From: Thermoplasmata archaeon
GTDB taxonomy: Archaea > Thermoplasmatota > Thermoplasmata > Thermoplasmatales > GCA-001856825
NCBI GenBank assembly: GCA_021816725.1
Contig: JAKAXD010000001.1
Coordinates: 377,257 to 437,208 of the forward strand
Reading direction: 5' to 3'
DNA length: 59,952 nt
Shown here: one piece after another, positions 36,529 through 43,817 of the stretch
Numbering within the stretch: the stretch's first letter is position 1
How the letters are laid out: each line of letters opens with the position of its first letter
Notes under the pieces: generated by a model
Database searches by the model: none
What the model was told of the DNA's origin: nothing
What the model saw: only the letters and a program-made list of their open reading frames with translations
Program-made: the position numbers and the translations under genes

Positions 36529-37872
36529 TCACTTCATCCCGTGGTTCAGGGAAGTCGTAGGTGCTGGAGAGATTGCAGAAGATTCAGTCATAGGGCTGTT
36601 GACATTTTCGCTTGTGTAATCTGTTGTTATTCCCTTAGTAAATCTCCCTATTATGACCAAAGCGACGTAACTAAGCACAAAAACAAATGCAAAGACGGCA
36701 ATAACTGCAAGTAACTCTACACCCAACTGTCTTAGAGCCATCATCCCGCCTCCAAATAGTATTCCGTTAGGGAGATTTGAAGCGCCCGAATATGAAGCAT
36801 ATCCTTTCTGGGCTACAAATGCTATCAAAATGAAACCAGTGGTCCCTAAGAGGAGATGAGTTGGGAAGAGACCGATTGGATCTGAAAACCATTTCCTGGT
36901 CATCAACTTCTCTCCAAGGAGGTACAAAGGCCCTCCAACGAAACCAATGACTACAGCTACGAGAGGACTAACATAGCCAGAGAGTGGAGACATCAAAATC
37001 AGACCCACCAATATGCCATTTACTGCATATATATATCCTGGGTCTTTTTTAGTAATCAGATACTTGAAGAACACGGTTGAAACAAGTGCAGAACCAGCAG
37101 CCAAAAATGTGTTGAGGCCAACCACTACTGTTTCGGCCGTAAATGCGAGAACACTTCCAGCATTGAATCCGAACCATCCCACCCAAAGAAGCAGTATTGA
37201 TAAGGTCAGCCATCCAGAACTTACAGAGATTGGGGTTTGAGGACTGGCCTTTAAACCTTTCTTCTTTTCTTCCTGCCATATCTTAACTACAAATGCCAGG
37301 CCCGCTATTCCCGCAGCAGCATGTACTACCAACCCTCCACCAAAATCCCTCACGCCCAGCTGATAAAGCCAGCCAGTTGGGTTCCAGATCCAGGCCGCAG
37401 GTAGTGTCCAGATTAATATGAAGTAAATCACTGAATAGATTAAAAACGCAGATAGTTTGACTTTACGCAATGCAACTACCCCAACGATTGCAAGAGTTAC
37501 CGCTGCAAAAGCCGTTTCAAAGAGAAAATAAGTTCCAGTTGTCAATCCAGTGCCAAAGTATTGATCTGTCATTGACCACCAGGTTCCAGTAATTGCATTT
37601 ATGGAGTTTGAAGAAAAGCTTCCGAAAAAGAATCCAGTGTAATCAGGTTTTCCAATGATGCCAAACAAAGTCGGCCCAAATGCAATATTAAACCCGATAA
37701 AGGCCATTAAAAACAGCGCAAGACCGGATATTAATATGGTTTTAAGTAGACTCCTTGAAAAGTGCTTTCCTAGCTCGCCAACCTCGAGCATTCCGACTGC
37801 TATCGTCATTAAGAATACCAGAAGTGCTGCAATGATTATCCATAGGTTATTTATCAGGATTAGATCGGACAA
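36529..37872 (-). CDS. amt: Ammonium transporter
   Basis: The 447-residue Amt/Rh protein has 11 hydrophobic helices. The signature DFGGGLVVHAAAGIAGLAF holds the first pore histidine, and THLLLGTTGFILIA holds the second. It imports ammonium or ammonia, which glutamate dehydrogenase at 21.9 kb can assimilate. No glnK gene for a PII regulator lies next to it, although archaeal amt genes are commonly paired with one. The final 30 residues are a polar tail rich in Ser, Thr and Pro. Confidence 0.95.
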   Translation of the reverse strand: MSDLILINNLWIIIAALLVFLMTIAVGMLEVGELGKHFSRSLLKTILISGLALFLMAFIGFNIAFGPTLFGIIGKPDYTGFFFGSFSSNSINAITGTWWSMTDQYFGTGLTTGTYFLFETAFAAVTLAIVGVVALRKVKLSAFLIYSVIYFILIWTLPAAWIWNPTGWLYQLGVRDFGGGLVVHAAAGIAGLAFVVKIWQEEKKKGLKASPQTPISVSSGWLTLSILLLWVGWFGFNAGSVLAFTAETVVVGLNTFLAAGSALVSTVFFKYLITKKDPGYIYAVNGILVGLILMSPLSGYVSPLVAVVIGFVGGPLYLLGEKLMTRKWFSDPIGLFPTHLLLGTTGFILIAFVAQKGYASYSGASNLPNGILFGGGMMALRQLGVELLAVIAVFAFVFVLSYVALVIIGRFTKGITTDYTSENVNSPMTESSAISPAPTTSLNHGMK

Positions 37873-38182
37873 TATAGATCACCATTACTTCTAGACGAGA
37901 TTTCCATCGAATTATTAATACCTACGAATTTTATCTTAACTGTTCATAAAATAATTTAGTAAGTCTAAATTTCTTTAAAAACAATTGATGCCATAATCAT
38001 CAAAGTTGTAGCTCTATTGTGGCACCTTCCTAAGGAATGCCTAGCGATAACTATCTTCTGATTTCTATCATAAAGTGAAGTAATGATTTCAACAACTCCC
38101 AAATATTACTATTCATTGACATTGAGAAATTGACCATTTTCAAGGGGAAGCATAATTAGTGAGGCACGGATCAGAAAAGACA
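37873..38182. other. Intergenic region between divergent amt and acetyltransferase genes
   Basis: About 310 AT-rich bases. They must hold the promoters of both genes (a TTTAAAG-like box for amt lies near 37970), but no RNA gene, repeat or palindrome stands out. The acetyltransferase frame extends upstream to a GTG at 38159, which is less likely than the ATG at 38183. Confidence 0.5.
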
Positions 38183-38665
38183 ATGATTGACCTTGTGCCC
38201 ATGAATGATGATGAATTCGAGGAATATCTTAAGGCAGCAGTGCAGAAATACGCTAAAGAGAAGGTTGAATCGGAAAGCTGGAAAGAAGAAGAATCGTTGG
38301 AGTTATCAAACAGAGAATTCAAGCGACATCTTCCGAATGGAATCGCGACTAAAGGCCATTATCTCTTTAATCTAAAAGACAAAAATACTAATCGGAATGT
38401 TGGAATGATTTGGGTGGGACTGAAAAATCCTGATAATAGGGAAGATGGCGCATGGATTTGGGACTTTATTGTTAATGAAAGTGAGCGTGGAAGAGGATTC
38501 GGAAAAGACGCACTCATTGCCTTGGATAGGTTTCTAGGAAATATAGGACAGAATAAAGTGTCGCTGCATGTTTTCGGCCACAACGAGATCGCAATTAACC
38601 TGTACAAGAAATCTGGGTACCGTATCACAGACCTAGTGATGTCGAAGAACATAAAACCCAAGTGA
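38183..38665 (+). CDS. GNAT family N-acetyltransferase
   Basis: The 160-residue protein has a GNAT core: strand GMIWVGL, strand WIWDFIVNE followed by the acetyl-CoA loop RGRGFGKDALIALDRFLG, and KVSLHVFGHNEIAINLYKKSGY, the usual C-terminal signature. The N-terminal half is helical and acidic. Substrate unknown. It stands alone between amt and an MFS gene. Confidence in the fold is high, in the exact start moderate. Confidence 0.88.
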   Translation: MIDLVPMNDDEFEEYLKAAVQKYAKEKVESESWKEEESLELSNREFKRHLPNGIATKGHYLFNLKDKNTNRNVGMIWVGLKNPDNREDGAWIWDFIVNESERGRGFGKDALIALDRFLGNIGQNKVSLHVFGHNEIAINLYKKSGYRITDLVMSKNIKPK

Positions 38666-38760
38666 TATGCTCATAGTTTAGCACATTACTTATACTGATT
38701 GCGCAACACTCTTCGCAATTTAATGAATCTACCCGGCTGAGGGAAAAAGATTCCTAGCTA

Positions 38761-39975
38761 CTATACTACTACCCTGTATAATTCCCTGAAAATAGGCCAA
38801 AGTACGATTGAACCAATGACAAATAGACCTATTATAATGAAGGAATCTGTCACTGATGTAAGCTGAATTATTGCGCCCCCGAGCATACCAGAAGAGAAGG
38901 TTGCTGCAACACTGAACGTGCTAAAAGCACCTGATATTCTTGCCATGAATTCCTGACTGATCAACTGGAGCATTGCCGAGTTGTAAAGAACATTTGCGAT
39001 ACCTATCAGAACACCAATGATTATGGAAGGTACGAATATTAAAAAGATAGAGTTTATAAAAGAAATTGAAGCTATGGAAATTCCAGTAATAAGAAAAATC
39101 GTCATAGAGATACTCCCAAGCTTCCCCTTCACTTTTGTGCCGAATCCCGACCCTAATATGAGCCCAAGTATAAACATTGAGAAGACAATACTTGCATAGA
39201 GGGATGGCAGATGGAATTTTATCTGCACAAGTGAAATGAGTATTATACCCATCATGCCGAATGTTATATTAAGTACCAGCACTATGATCATCAACTGCAC
39301 CATTTCCTTGTGTTTCCTTATGAATGCAATACCGTCCTTCATGGATTGCAAAGCACTTGTCTCTTCTGGCTTGAAGTCAGTTGAAATAAACAGCAAAGGG
39401 ATCAAAGCTATTGCGAAGACTGCAATTAGAACCTCGAATGAATGATAAAAGCCAAGAATGAGAATGATGCCAGAAAGGAGGTAACCAGCCCCTTCCGCAA
39501 TATAAGTCGCCATAGATGAGACAGATGATCCGGACTTGTATTGCTCCTTGGTGAGCAATTCTTTAGTCCAAGTGGCCCTTACTGAATTTATAATGTCTGA
39601 TGTTAGTCCTAGCATGAAGCCGCTTGCATAGATCGAGATTAAAATTACTGAGAGGGATTGAGTGTAGAAGCCGTAAAGAACAGAAACAAGGAACACTGCC
39701 CTGAGGACACTTACGAGGATCGATATCAATCTTTTATTAGTAGCTCTATCTATTAGAGCTCCTACTATGAAACTAAAGAATAGGGGTAGAGAAAGAATGC
39801 CATCACCTAGCCCTGCCAAGAATGCGTTCTTTGTTTCGAACAGGATGATCCAGATGACTATCAGATTGAATGAAGCGAGGCCAAATCTTGAAATGCCGGC
39901 ATTTACGACAAGGTACTTGAATCTGATGTCGAAGCCGGTATTGCTATCCACCACTTCGTGAGATGTGGTTGACAC
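38761..39975 (-). CDS. Major facilitator superfamily transporter (MFS_3/efflux-like)
   Basis: The 404-residue protein has about 12 membrane helices, beginning with NAGISRFGLASFNLIVIWII. The loop GALIDRATNKRLI corresponds to the MFS motif A. The overall pattern resembles multidrug efflux-type transporters. The start is followed by a short polar N-terminus (STTSHEVVDSN). It is the last chromosomal gene before the mobile element, whose left end lies about 190 bases upstream of its start. Confidence 0.88.
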   Translation of the reverse strand: MSTTSHEVVDSNTGFDIRFKYLVVNAGISRFGLASFNLIVIWIILFETKNAFLAGLGDGILSLPLFFSFIVGALIDRATNKRLISILVSVLRAVFLVSVLYGFYTQSLSVILISIYASGFMLGLTSDIINSVRATWTKELLTKEQYKSGSSVSSMATYIAEGAGYLLSGIILILGFYHSFEVLIAVFAIALIPLLFISTDFKPEETSALQSMKDGIAFIRKHKEMVQLMIIVLVLNITFGMMGIILISLVQIKFHLPSLYASIVFSMFILGLILGSGFGTKVKGKLGSISMTIFLITGISIASISFINSIFLIFVPSIIIGVLIGIANVLYNSAMLQLISQEFMARISGAFSTFSVAATFSSGMLGGAIIQLTSVTDSFIIIGLFVIGSIVLWPIFRELYRVVV

Positions 39976-40167
39976 AGATAAATTTTGCCAGGATGGAAAG
40001 ATAGTATTAGTTTCTCGTCAAATACAAACGTGAGAAAGGAACCTCAAGGATACCATTATTTAAGATGGTCTGACAAGAAGTACAAATCAATTTTTATGGA
40101 GGACAACCACATTACAAACTTTAAAAGTGATTGAAAGTAACTCTAAACCATATTTATTCTCTAGAGG

Positions 40168-40180
40168 GATGCAGGTGCCG
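40168..40180. repeat. attL candidate, 13-bp direct repeat
   Basis: GATGCAGGTGCCG, identical to 52943-52955, where it overlaps the last 11 bases of tRNA-Gly. To its right only scattered bases agree. This would be the displaced 3' end of the tRNA gene at the far end of the element. Confidence 0.75.
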
Positions 40181-40288
40181 TGACTTTATAGGAATGGGTT
40201 TAAAACAGTAATACCATAATCCTCATTAGTATTTAAAGAAAATACGGTTTCAATAATATATAATTGCCAGAATATTGGAAAATAAAAG

Positions 40289-41503
40289 TCAATCCTCTTT
40301 CCAGGTCCAGATATCTGAGTTAACAGCAACTGTTTCCCGCTTTAGATTAACTCCGGCCTTTTCTTTCTGTGAGATTTCCCCTATGGTATAATAGCTTCCA
40401 TCGGGATGGAATCGAACATACAATGGCAGCAGAAAAAAACTTCCATTCAATGATGATGGGATCAAATGAGATGGTATCCAAAATCTCCTAGAAACATATA
40501 TCAACGCATTATCTACTTTAAATTCCTCTTCTTCAATTTCTTCTGGTTTAATATTGTATTTGTTAGTAGTTCTCCTTAGAAATTCTAACCCTTCTTCGAT
40601 AGATTTAAAAGGATATAACATCGTGATCCCTTTCTCATAAGTGTCATAAAGTGTTTTTTTAGTTGCTTTAATCTTATTGATGTAATTAACCTGGACCTGT
40701 TCTTCCCATAGTTCCTTCCATACACTCCAGAACCAATATGAATCGCTTTTTAAAGTTTGATCCTTAAAACTTTCTGTCGAGATTACAACATTTGCTGTGT
40801 CGCCTTCAGATACCATTTCTGTCCTGACATCATCAACCAATCTTTCAAAATTTTCTATTAGCCTGCAAAATTTTTTTAAATTATAGTCGTCTGTTAGTTT
40901 CCATTTCAGCCTTCTAAAAATCCCAAAATCTTCGGCTATTTCCTTCATTTTCTCTGGTCCAGTCTCTTTGAATTGCCTTGGATAAAAGTCTATAGTTCCT
41001 TCCTTTGAAAGTCTATCAAGCATGTCGGATGGTATCGTATACGGATAGTCTTTTGGATCCCATAAATGAAGGAAATCTATGACCTCTTTGATATAACTAT
41101 CTATAAATGGGGAAATAAAATTTTTAACTTCTTTCAAGTCTATCAGATTAACTTCTTCTTCAAAGAAATTATATAAAATGCACGCTTCCTTCAAGTTTTT
41201 AGGATTGAGTTTATGATAGATTTTGGAATTTATATTCTCAATTTTAATTATGTCCCTAATAGGACTTCGATCGCCCAACATCATGGCCACTCTTTTCCTT
41301 ACTCCGTCTCTATCTTTTCCCGTAGCGGCTTCGACAATTTCAGCGATCTGTTTTTTAGTCAAACCTCTTGAATCCTTTATTTGATTATGTAATATGGCAA
41401 ACACTATCTGTCTATCTGTCTCCCCGTGTTTGCCCTTTTCTCCTCTCTCTCTTACCATTGTTTGATTATAGTTTAATCGATTATAAACATTTCTCAATTT
41501 CAT
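40289..41503 (-). CDS. Hypothetical protein with N-terminal winged-helix-like region
   Basis: A 404-residue basic-then-acidic protein of no family known to me, at the left end of the element. An N-terminal region (QIVFAILHNQIKDSRGLTKKQIAEIVE) looks like a winged helix, so DNA binding is plausible. The rest is helical, Tyr/Trp/Lys/Glu-rich, without membrane helices or enzyme motifs. Its codons are more AT-rich than the chromosomal genes to the left. Its ATG touches an inverted repeat, so it may be autoregulated or co-regulated with the divergent AbrB-like gene. An internal ATG at 41458 is an alternative start. Confidence 0.75.
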   Translation of the reverse strand: MKLRNVYNRLNYNQTMVRERGEKGKHGETDRQIVFAILHNQIKDSRGLTKKQIAEIVEAATGKDRDGVRKRVAMMLGDRSPIRDIIKIENINSKIYHKLNPKNLKEACILYNFFEEEVNLIDLKEVKNFISPFIDSYIKEVIDFLHLWDPKDYPYTIPSDMLDRLSKEGTIDFYPRQFKETGPEKMKEIAEDFGIFRRLKWKLTDDYNLKKFCRLIENFERLVDDVRTEMVSEGDTANVVISTESFKDQTLKSDSYWFWSVWKELWEEQVQVNYINKIKATKKTLYDTYEKGITMLYPFKSIEEGLEFLRRTTNKYNIKPEEIEEEEFKVDNALIYVSRRFWIPSHLIPSSLNGSFFLLPLYVRFHPDGSYYTIGEISQKEKAGVNLKRETVAVNSDIWTWKED

Positions 41504-41504
41504 T

Positions 41505-41539
41505 GGTATTTTCTAATTTTGAAAAATACCGGTATTATT
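41505..41539. promoter_or_regulatory. Palindromic operator candidate between divergent element genes
   Basis: Three half-sites of GGTATT spacing: GGTATTTT at 41505-41512, its reverse complement AAAATACC at 41523-41530, and GGTATT at 41531-41536. The last two form a perfect 12-bp palindrome (AATACCGGTATT, 41525-41536). The cluster lies directly before the ATG of the leftward gene and about 50 bases before the AbrB-like ATG. Confidence 0.55.
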
Positions 41540-41589
41540 GTAAAAAACAATTATTAAAGTAAGGGATATAAATGATGATATAGATTAAA

Positions 41590-41763
41590 ATGGAATCAAA
41601 GAAACTGATCTGGAAAAGATACATCGTTAGAGTTCACAATACGTTCTATCTGAGTCTGCCTCCGGCTTATGTGCAAAGCATGCAACTGGATAAGGACGAT
41701 GAAATTGATGTTCAATTAAATCAGGATGGATCACTGACGCTAGTTCCGAAGGAGGCAGCTTGA
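41590..41763 (+). CDS. AbrB/SpoVT-like DNA-binding protein, 57 residues
   Basis: The product has the swapped-hairpin AbrB shape: VRVHNTFYLSLPPAYVQSM (R-x-N-x-x-x-x-x-LPP, the conserved strand-turn), then LDKDDEIDVQLNQDGSLTLV (the second hairpin). Such proteins are dimeric transition regulators or antitoxins. No toxin gene is recognisable beside it; the next product is a 29-residue protein. A TATA-like GATATAAAT lies about 20 bases upstream, and the palindrome at 41525 may be its own operator. Confidence 0.78.
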   Translation: MESKKLIWKRYIVRVHNTFYLSLPPAYVQSMQLDKDDEIDVQLNQDGSLTLVPKEAA

Positions 41764-41852
41764 TGACTGAACAAGAGAAGATGCCGAAGTGGCTCGAATT
41801 ATGGCAAGAGCTAACGCATGACGCAAAACGAGAAAAGAAGGAGGAGCGTTAA
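41763..41852 (+). CDS. Microprotein, 29 residues
   Basis: The frame begins with ATG overlapping the AbrB-like stop (TGATG) and is preceded by a strong SD (AAGGAGG) with 7-base spacing. It encodes a charged helix (KMPKWLELWQELTHDAKREK). Its end lies one base before the surface-protein ATG at 41854. The ribosome binding site and coupling support translation. Function unknown; it could partner the AbrB-like protein. Confidence 0.55.
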   Translation: MTEQEKMPKWLELWQELTHDAKREKKEER

Positions 41853-41853
41853 A

Positions 41854-43695
41854 ATGAAGTTACTGGCTAGAAAATTTATTGGCATTTTTTTCGCATTTTT
41901 AATGATCGCCTCAACAATAGCAATCACTAGTATGACAACTGAACCTTCCTATGCCACAACTTCGACTGGCTACACTTACTTTAACGAGACAGGGCTGCCG
42001 TCTGGTGTTAGCTGGTCTGTGACTTATAATAGCTTGAATCAATCTTCCACCTCAACCTCCATTAGTTTCGAGGAAACTGCTGGCGTTTTCTATTCCTATG
42101 ATGTTCATAATTCAGTCTCCGGAATTTACATCTATGCGCCTTCTCCTTCGAGTGGCTCAGCTAAAGCTCCCTCATCAGTGAGCATCACGTTTGCAGAACA
42201 GCCATTTACGGCTAATATTTCTACGAGCCATAATCCAACAGATGTCGGTGTATCAACTTATTACTACTCCCACGCAAACAATACACGACCAGGCAATACT
42301 TATGAGGCTTATGAATACATTAACGGGGTAAATAAGACTGACGTTGGACCTTACAACTCGAACATAAATTTTGAGTACACTTATGGCACTGCAGGTACGT
42401 ATACCTATTACTTCCAATGGCATGTTTATCAAACGAACATCACATTTGATACCCCTACGCTGGACGTCACAGTTAATCCTCCAGTCACAGTTTCTATCTC
42501 ATCATCTAAGAACCCCATAGATTATGGGATGAGCGTAACGTTCAACAGTAATGTAACTGGAGGCACTGCGCCTTACAGCTACCAATGGTGGCTTAACGGA
42601 GCCAATGTTTCAGGCGCTACATCATCCACATGGACAACATCGACCTTGCCAGTGGGCAATGATTCCATCAGATTGTGGGTTTCGGACTCAGTGGGAGATC
42701 CTGCTCCAGGCCATCCAAACTCGCATATTCCTGCAATTATTTTGAATATGAATCCTCTTGAAAAAGAAATATACAGCGGGGATTCATTCGGGATCAGTGT
42801 CAATTTCGTTGGCAGTCAAGCAGTCTTTAACGGAAATTTCTCAGCTTATAAGTACACATGGTATGTTAACGGGCAATTAATTTCAGGCGCTGTAAATTCC
42901 AGCATCGTAGCCTCTCAGAGTACCCCTGGAACTTATGTTTACGTTGTGCAAATAACAGGCACAGGTCACAATACCGAATATAAGGGAAAATGGATCGGCC
43001 GGTACATTGTTCATGTGACCGGCGAATTGGCTCCAAATTCCGTGAAGTTCGTGGAATCGGGTCTGCCCGTTGGTTCTTATTGGTCGGCTGCTTTCATTGT
43101 TCTAACTAGCAATACATCTTATCCTTACGGTTCTATGTTTTGGGATCCTGATGGTTTGATAACGAAAGTCAGTTCAAACGGTCTGCCTGCAGTCGTGATA
43201 AATCCACCGAATGGAACGTGGACCTGGTTCGTAAGGACTTACGTATGGGACAACGCAACTAACAGTTTTGCATTGAATAATTCAACCCTGCAATACGTTT
43301 CGAGTCCATATGTGGCAAATATTACGCATGGAATCGTGACAATGCCAAGCGGTGCAGCAAATGGCTCAGTAATCATTCACATTGGATTTAGCTTGGCTGG
43401 AGACCCGCCGTCTAACTCAAGTCCTGCAATGAATATAACTCCTTTGAACGCTATTCGGGAGTTTTCTACAACGAAGGAACTCGCAATACACTATAAGACT
43501 CTTCCGATTAGTGCGAAAGACCCAACGGTGGCACCGTTAGTCACAAAAACAATCTCTAGTCCAGTTAGCAGGCCCGCATTTAGCATCATTTCGTTTATTT
43601 TTGTGAGTCTAGTGGCCATTGTCGCAATCATTTCGGCGCTGATGGTCCAACGAACTAGCCGCAAAAAACAACGAGAAAAGGAGGTCCTTGATTAA
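41854..43695 (+). CDS. Large surface protein with PKD-like domains and C-terminal membrane anchor
   Basis: A 613-residue secreted protein. The signal peptide is KFIGIFFAFLMIASTIAIT. Two copies of the Thermoplasmata motif F-x-E-x-GLP-x-G-x-x-WS occur: YFNETGLPSGVSWSV near residue 39 and FVESGLPVGSYWSAAF near 400. Between them lie PKD-like repeats (APYSYQWWLNGANVSG, YKYTWYVNGQLISG). Near the end is a hydrophobic anchor (FSIISFIFVSLVAIVAIISA) followed by a basic tail. The start at 41854 is chosen because of the SD GGAGG 9 bases upstream; a frame open to 41818 has none. It may serve cell surface remodelling or attachment. Confidence 0.85.
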   Translation: MKLLARKFIGIFFAFLMIASTIAITSMTTEPSYATTSTGYTYFNETGLPSGVSWSVTYNSLNQSSTSTSISFEETAGVFYSYDVHNSVSGIYIYAPSPSSGSAKAPSSVSITFAEQPFTANISTSHNPTDVGVSTYYYSHANNTRPGNTYEAYEYINGVNKTDVGPYNSNINFEYTYGTAGTYTYYFQWHVYQTNITFDTPTLDVTVNPPVTVSISSSKNPIDYGMSVTFNSNVTGGTAPYSYQWWLNGANVSGATSSTWTTSTLPVGNDSIRLWVSDSVGDPAPGHPNSHIPAIILNMNPLEKEIYSGDSFGISVNFVGSQAVFNGNFSAYKYTWYVNGQLISGAVNSSIVASQSTPGTYVYVVQITGTGHNTEYKGKWIGRYIVHVTGELAPNSVKFVESGLPVGSYWSAAFIVLTSNTSYPYGSMFWDPDGLITKVSSNGLPAVVINPPNGTWTWFVRTYVWDNATNSFALNNSTLQYVSSPYVANITHGIVTMPSGAANGSVIIHIGFSLAGDPPSNSSPAMNITPLNAIREFSTTKELAIHYKTLPISAKDPTVAPLVTKTISSPVSRPAFSIISFIFVSLVAIVAIISALMVQRTSRKKQREKEVLD

Positions 43696-43817
43696 TGTTT
43701 GAAAAGATGGGAAATTGGAAAAAATACGCAAGAATATATCTCAAATTGATTAAAATATCTTTCGGTCTATACTTAACTTTACTAAAGTTCGCTAAAGGGG
43801 AAATTTTAAATGAATAA
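43695..43817 (+). CDS. Small membrane-associated protein, 40 residues
   Basis: The ATG overlaps the surface protein stop (TAATG), and a strong SD GGAGGT lies 9 bases before it; the end overlaps the start of the ATPase gene by 8 bases. The product has a basic N-terminal part (MGNWKKYARIYLKLIK) and a hydrophobic, amphipathic helix (ISFGLYLTLLKFAKG). No family known. The strong ribosome site favours a real gene. Confidence 0.62.
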   Translation: MFEKMGNWKKYARIYLKLIKISFGLYLTLLKFAKGEILNE

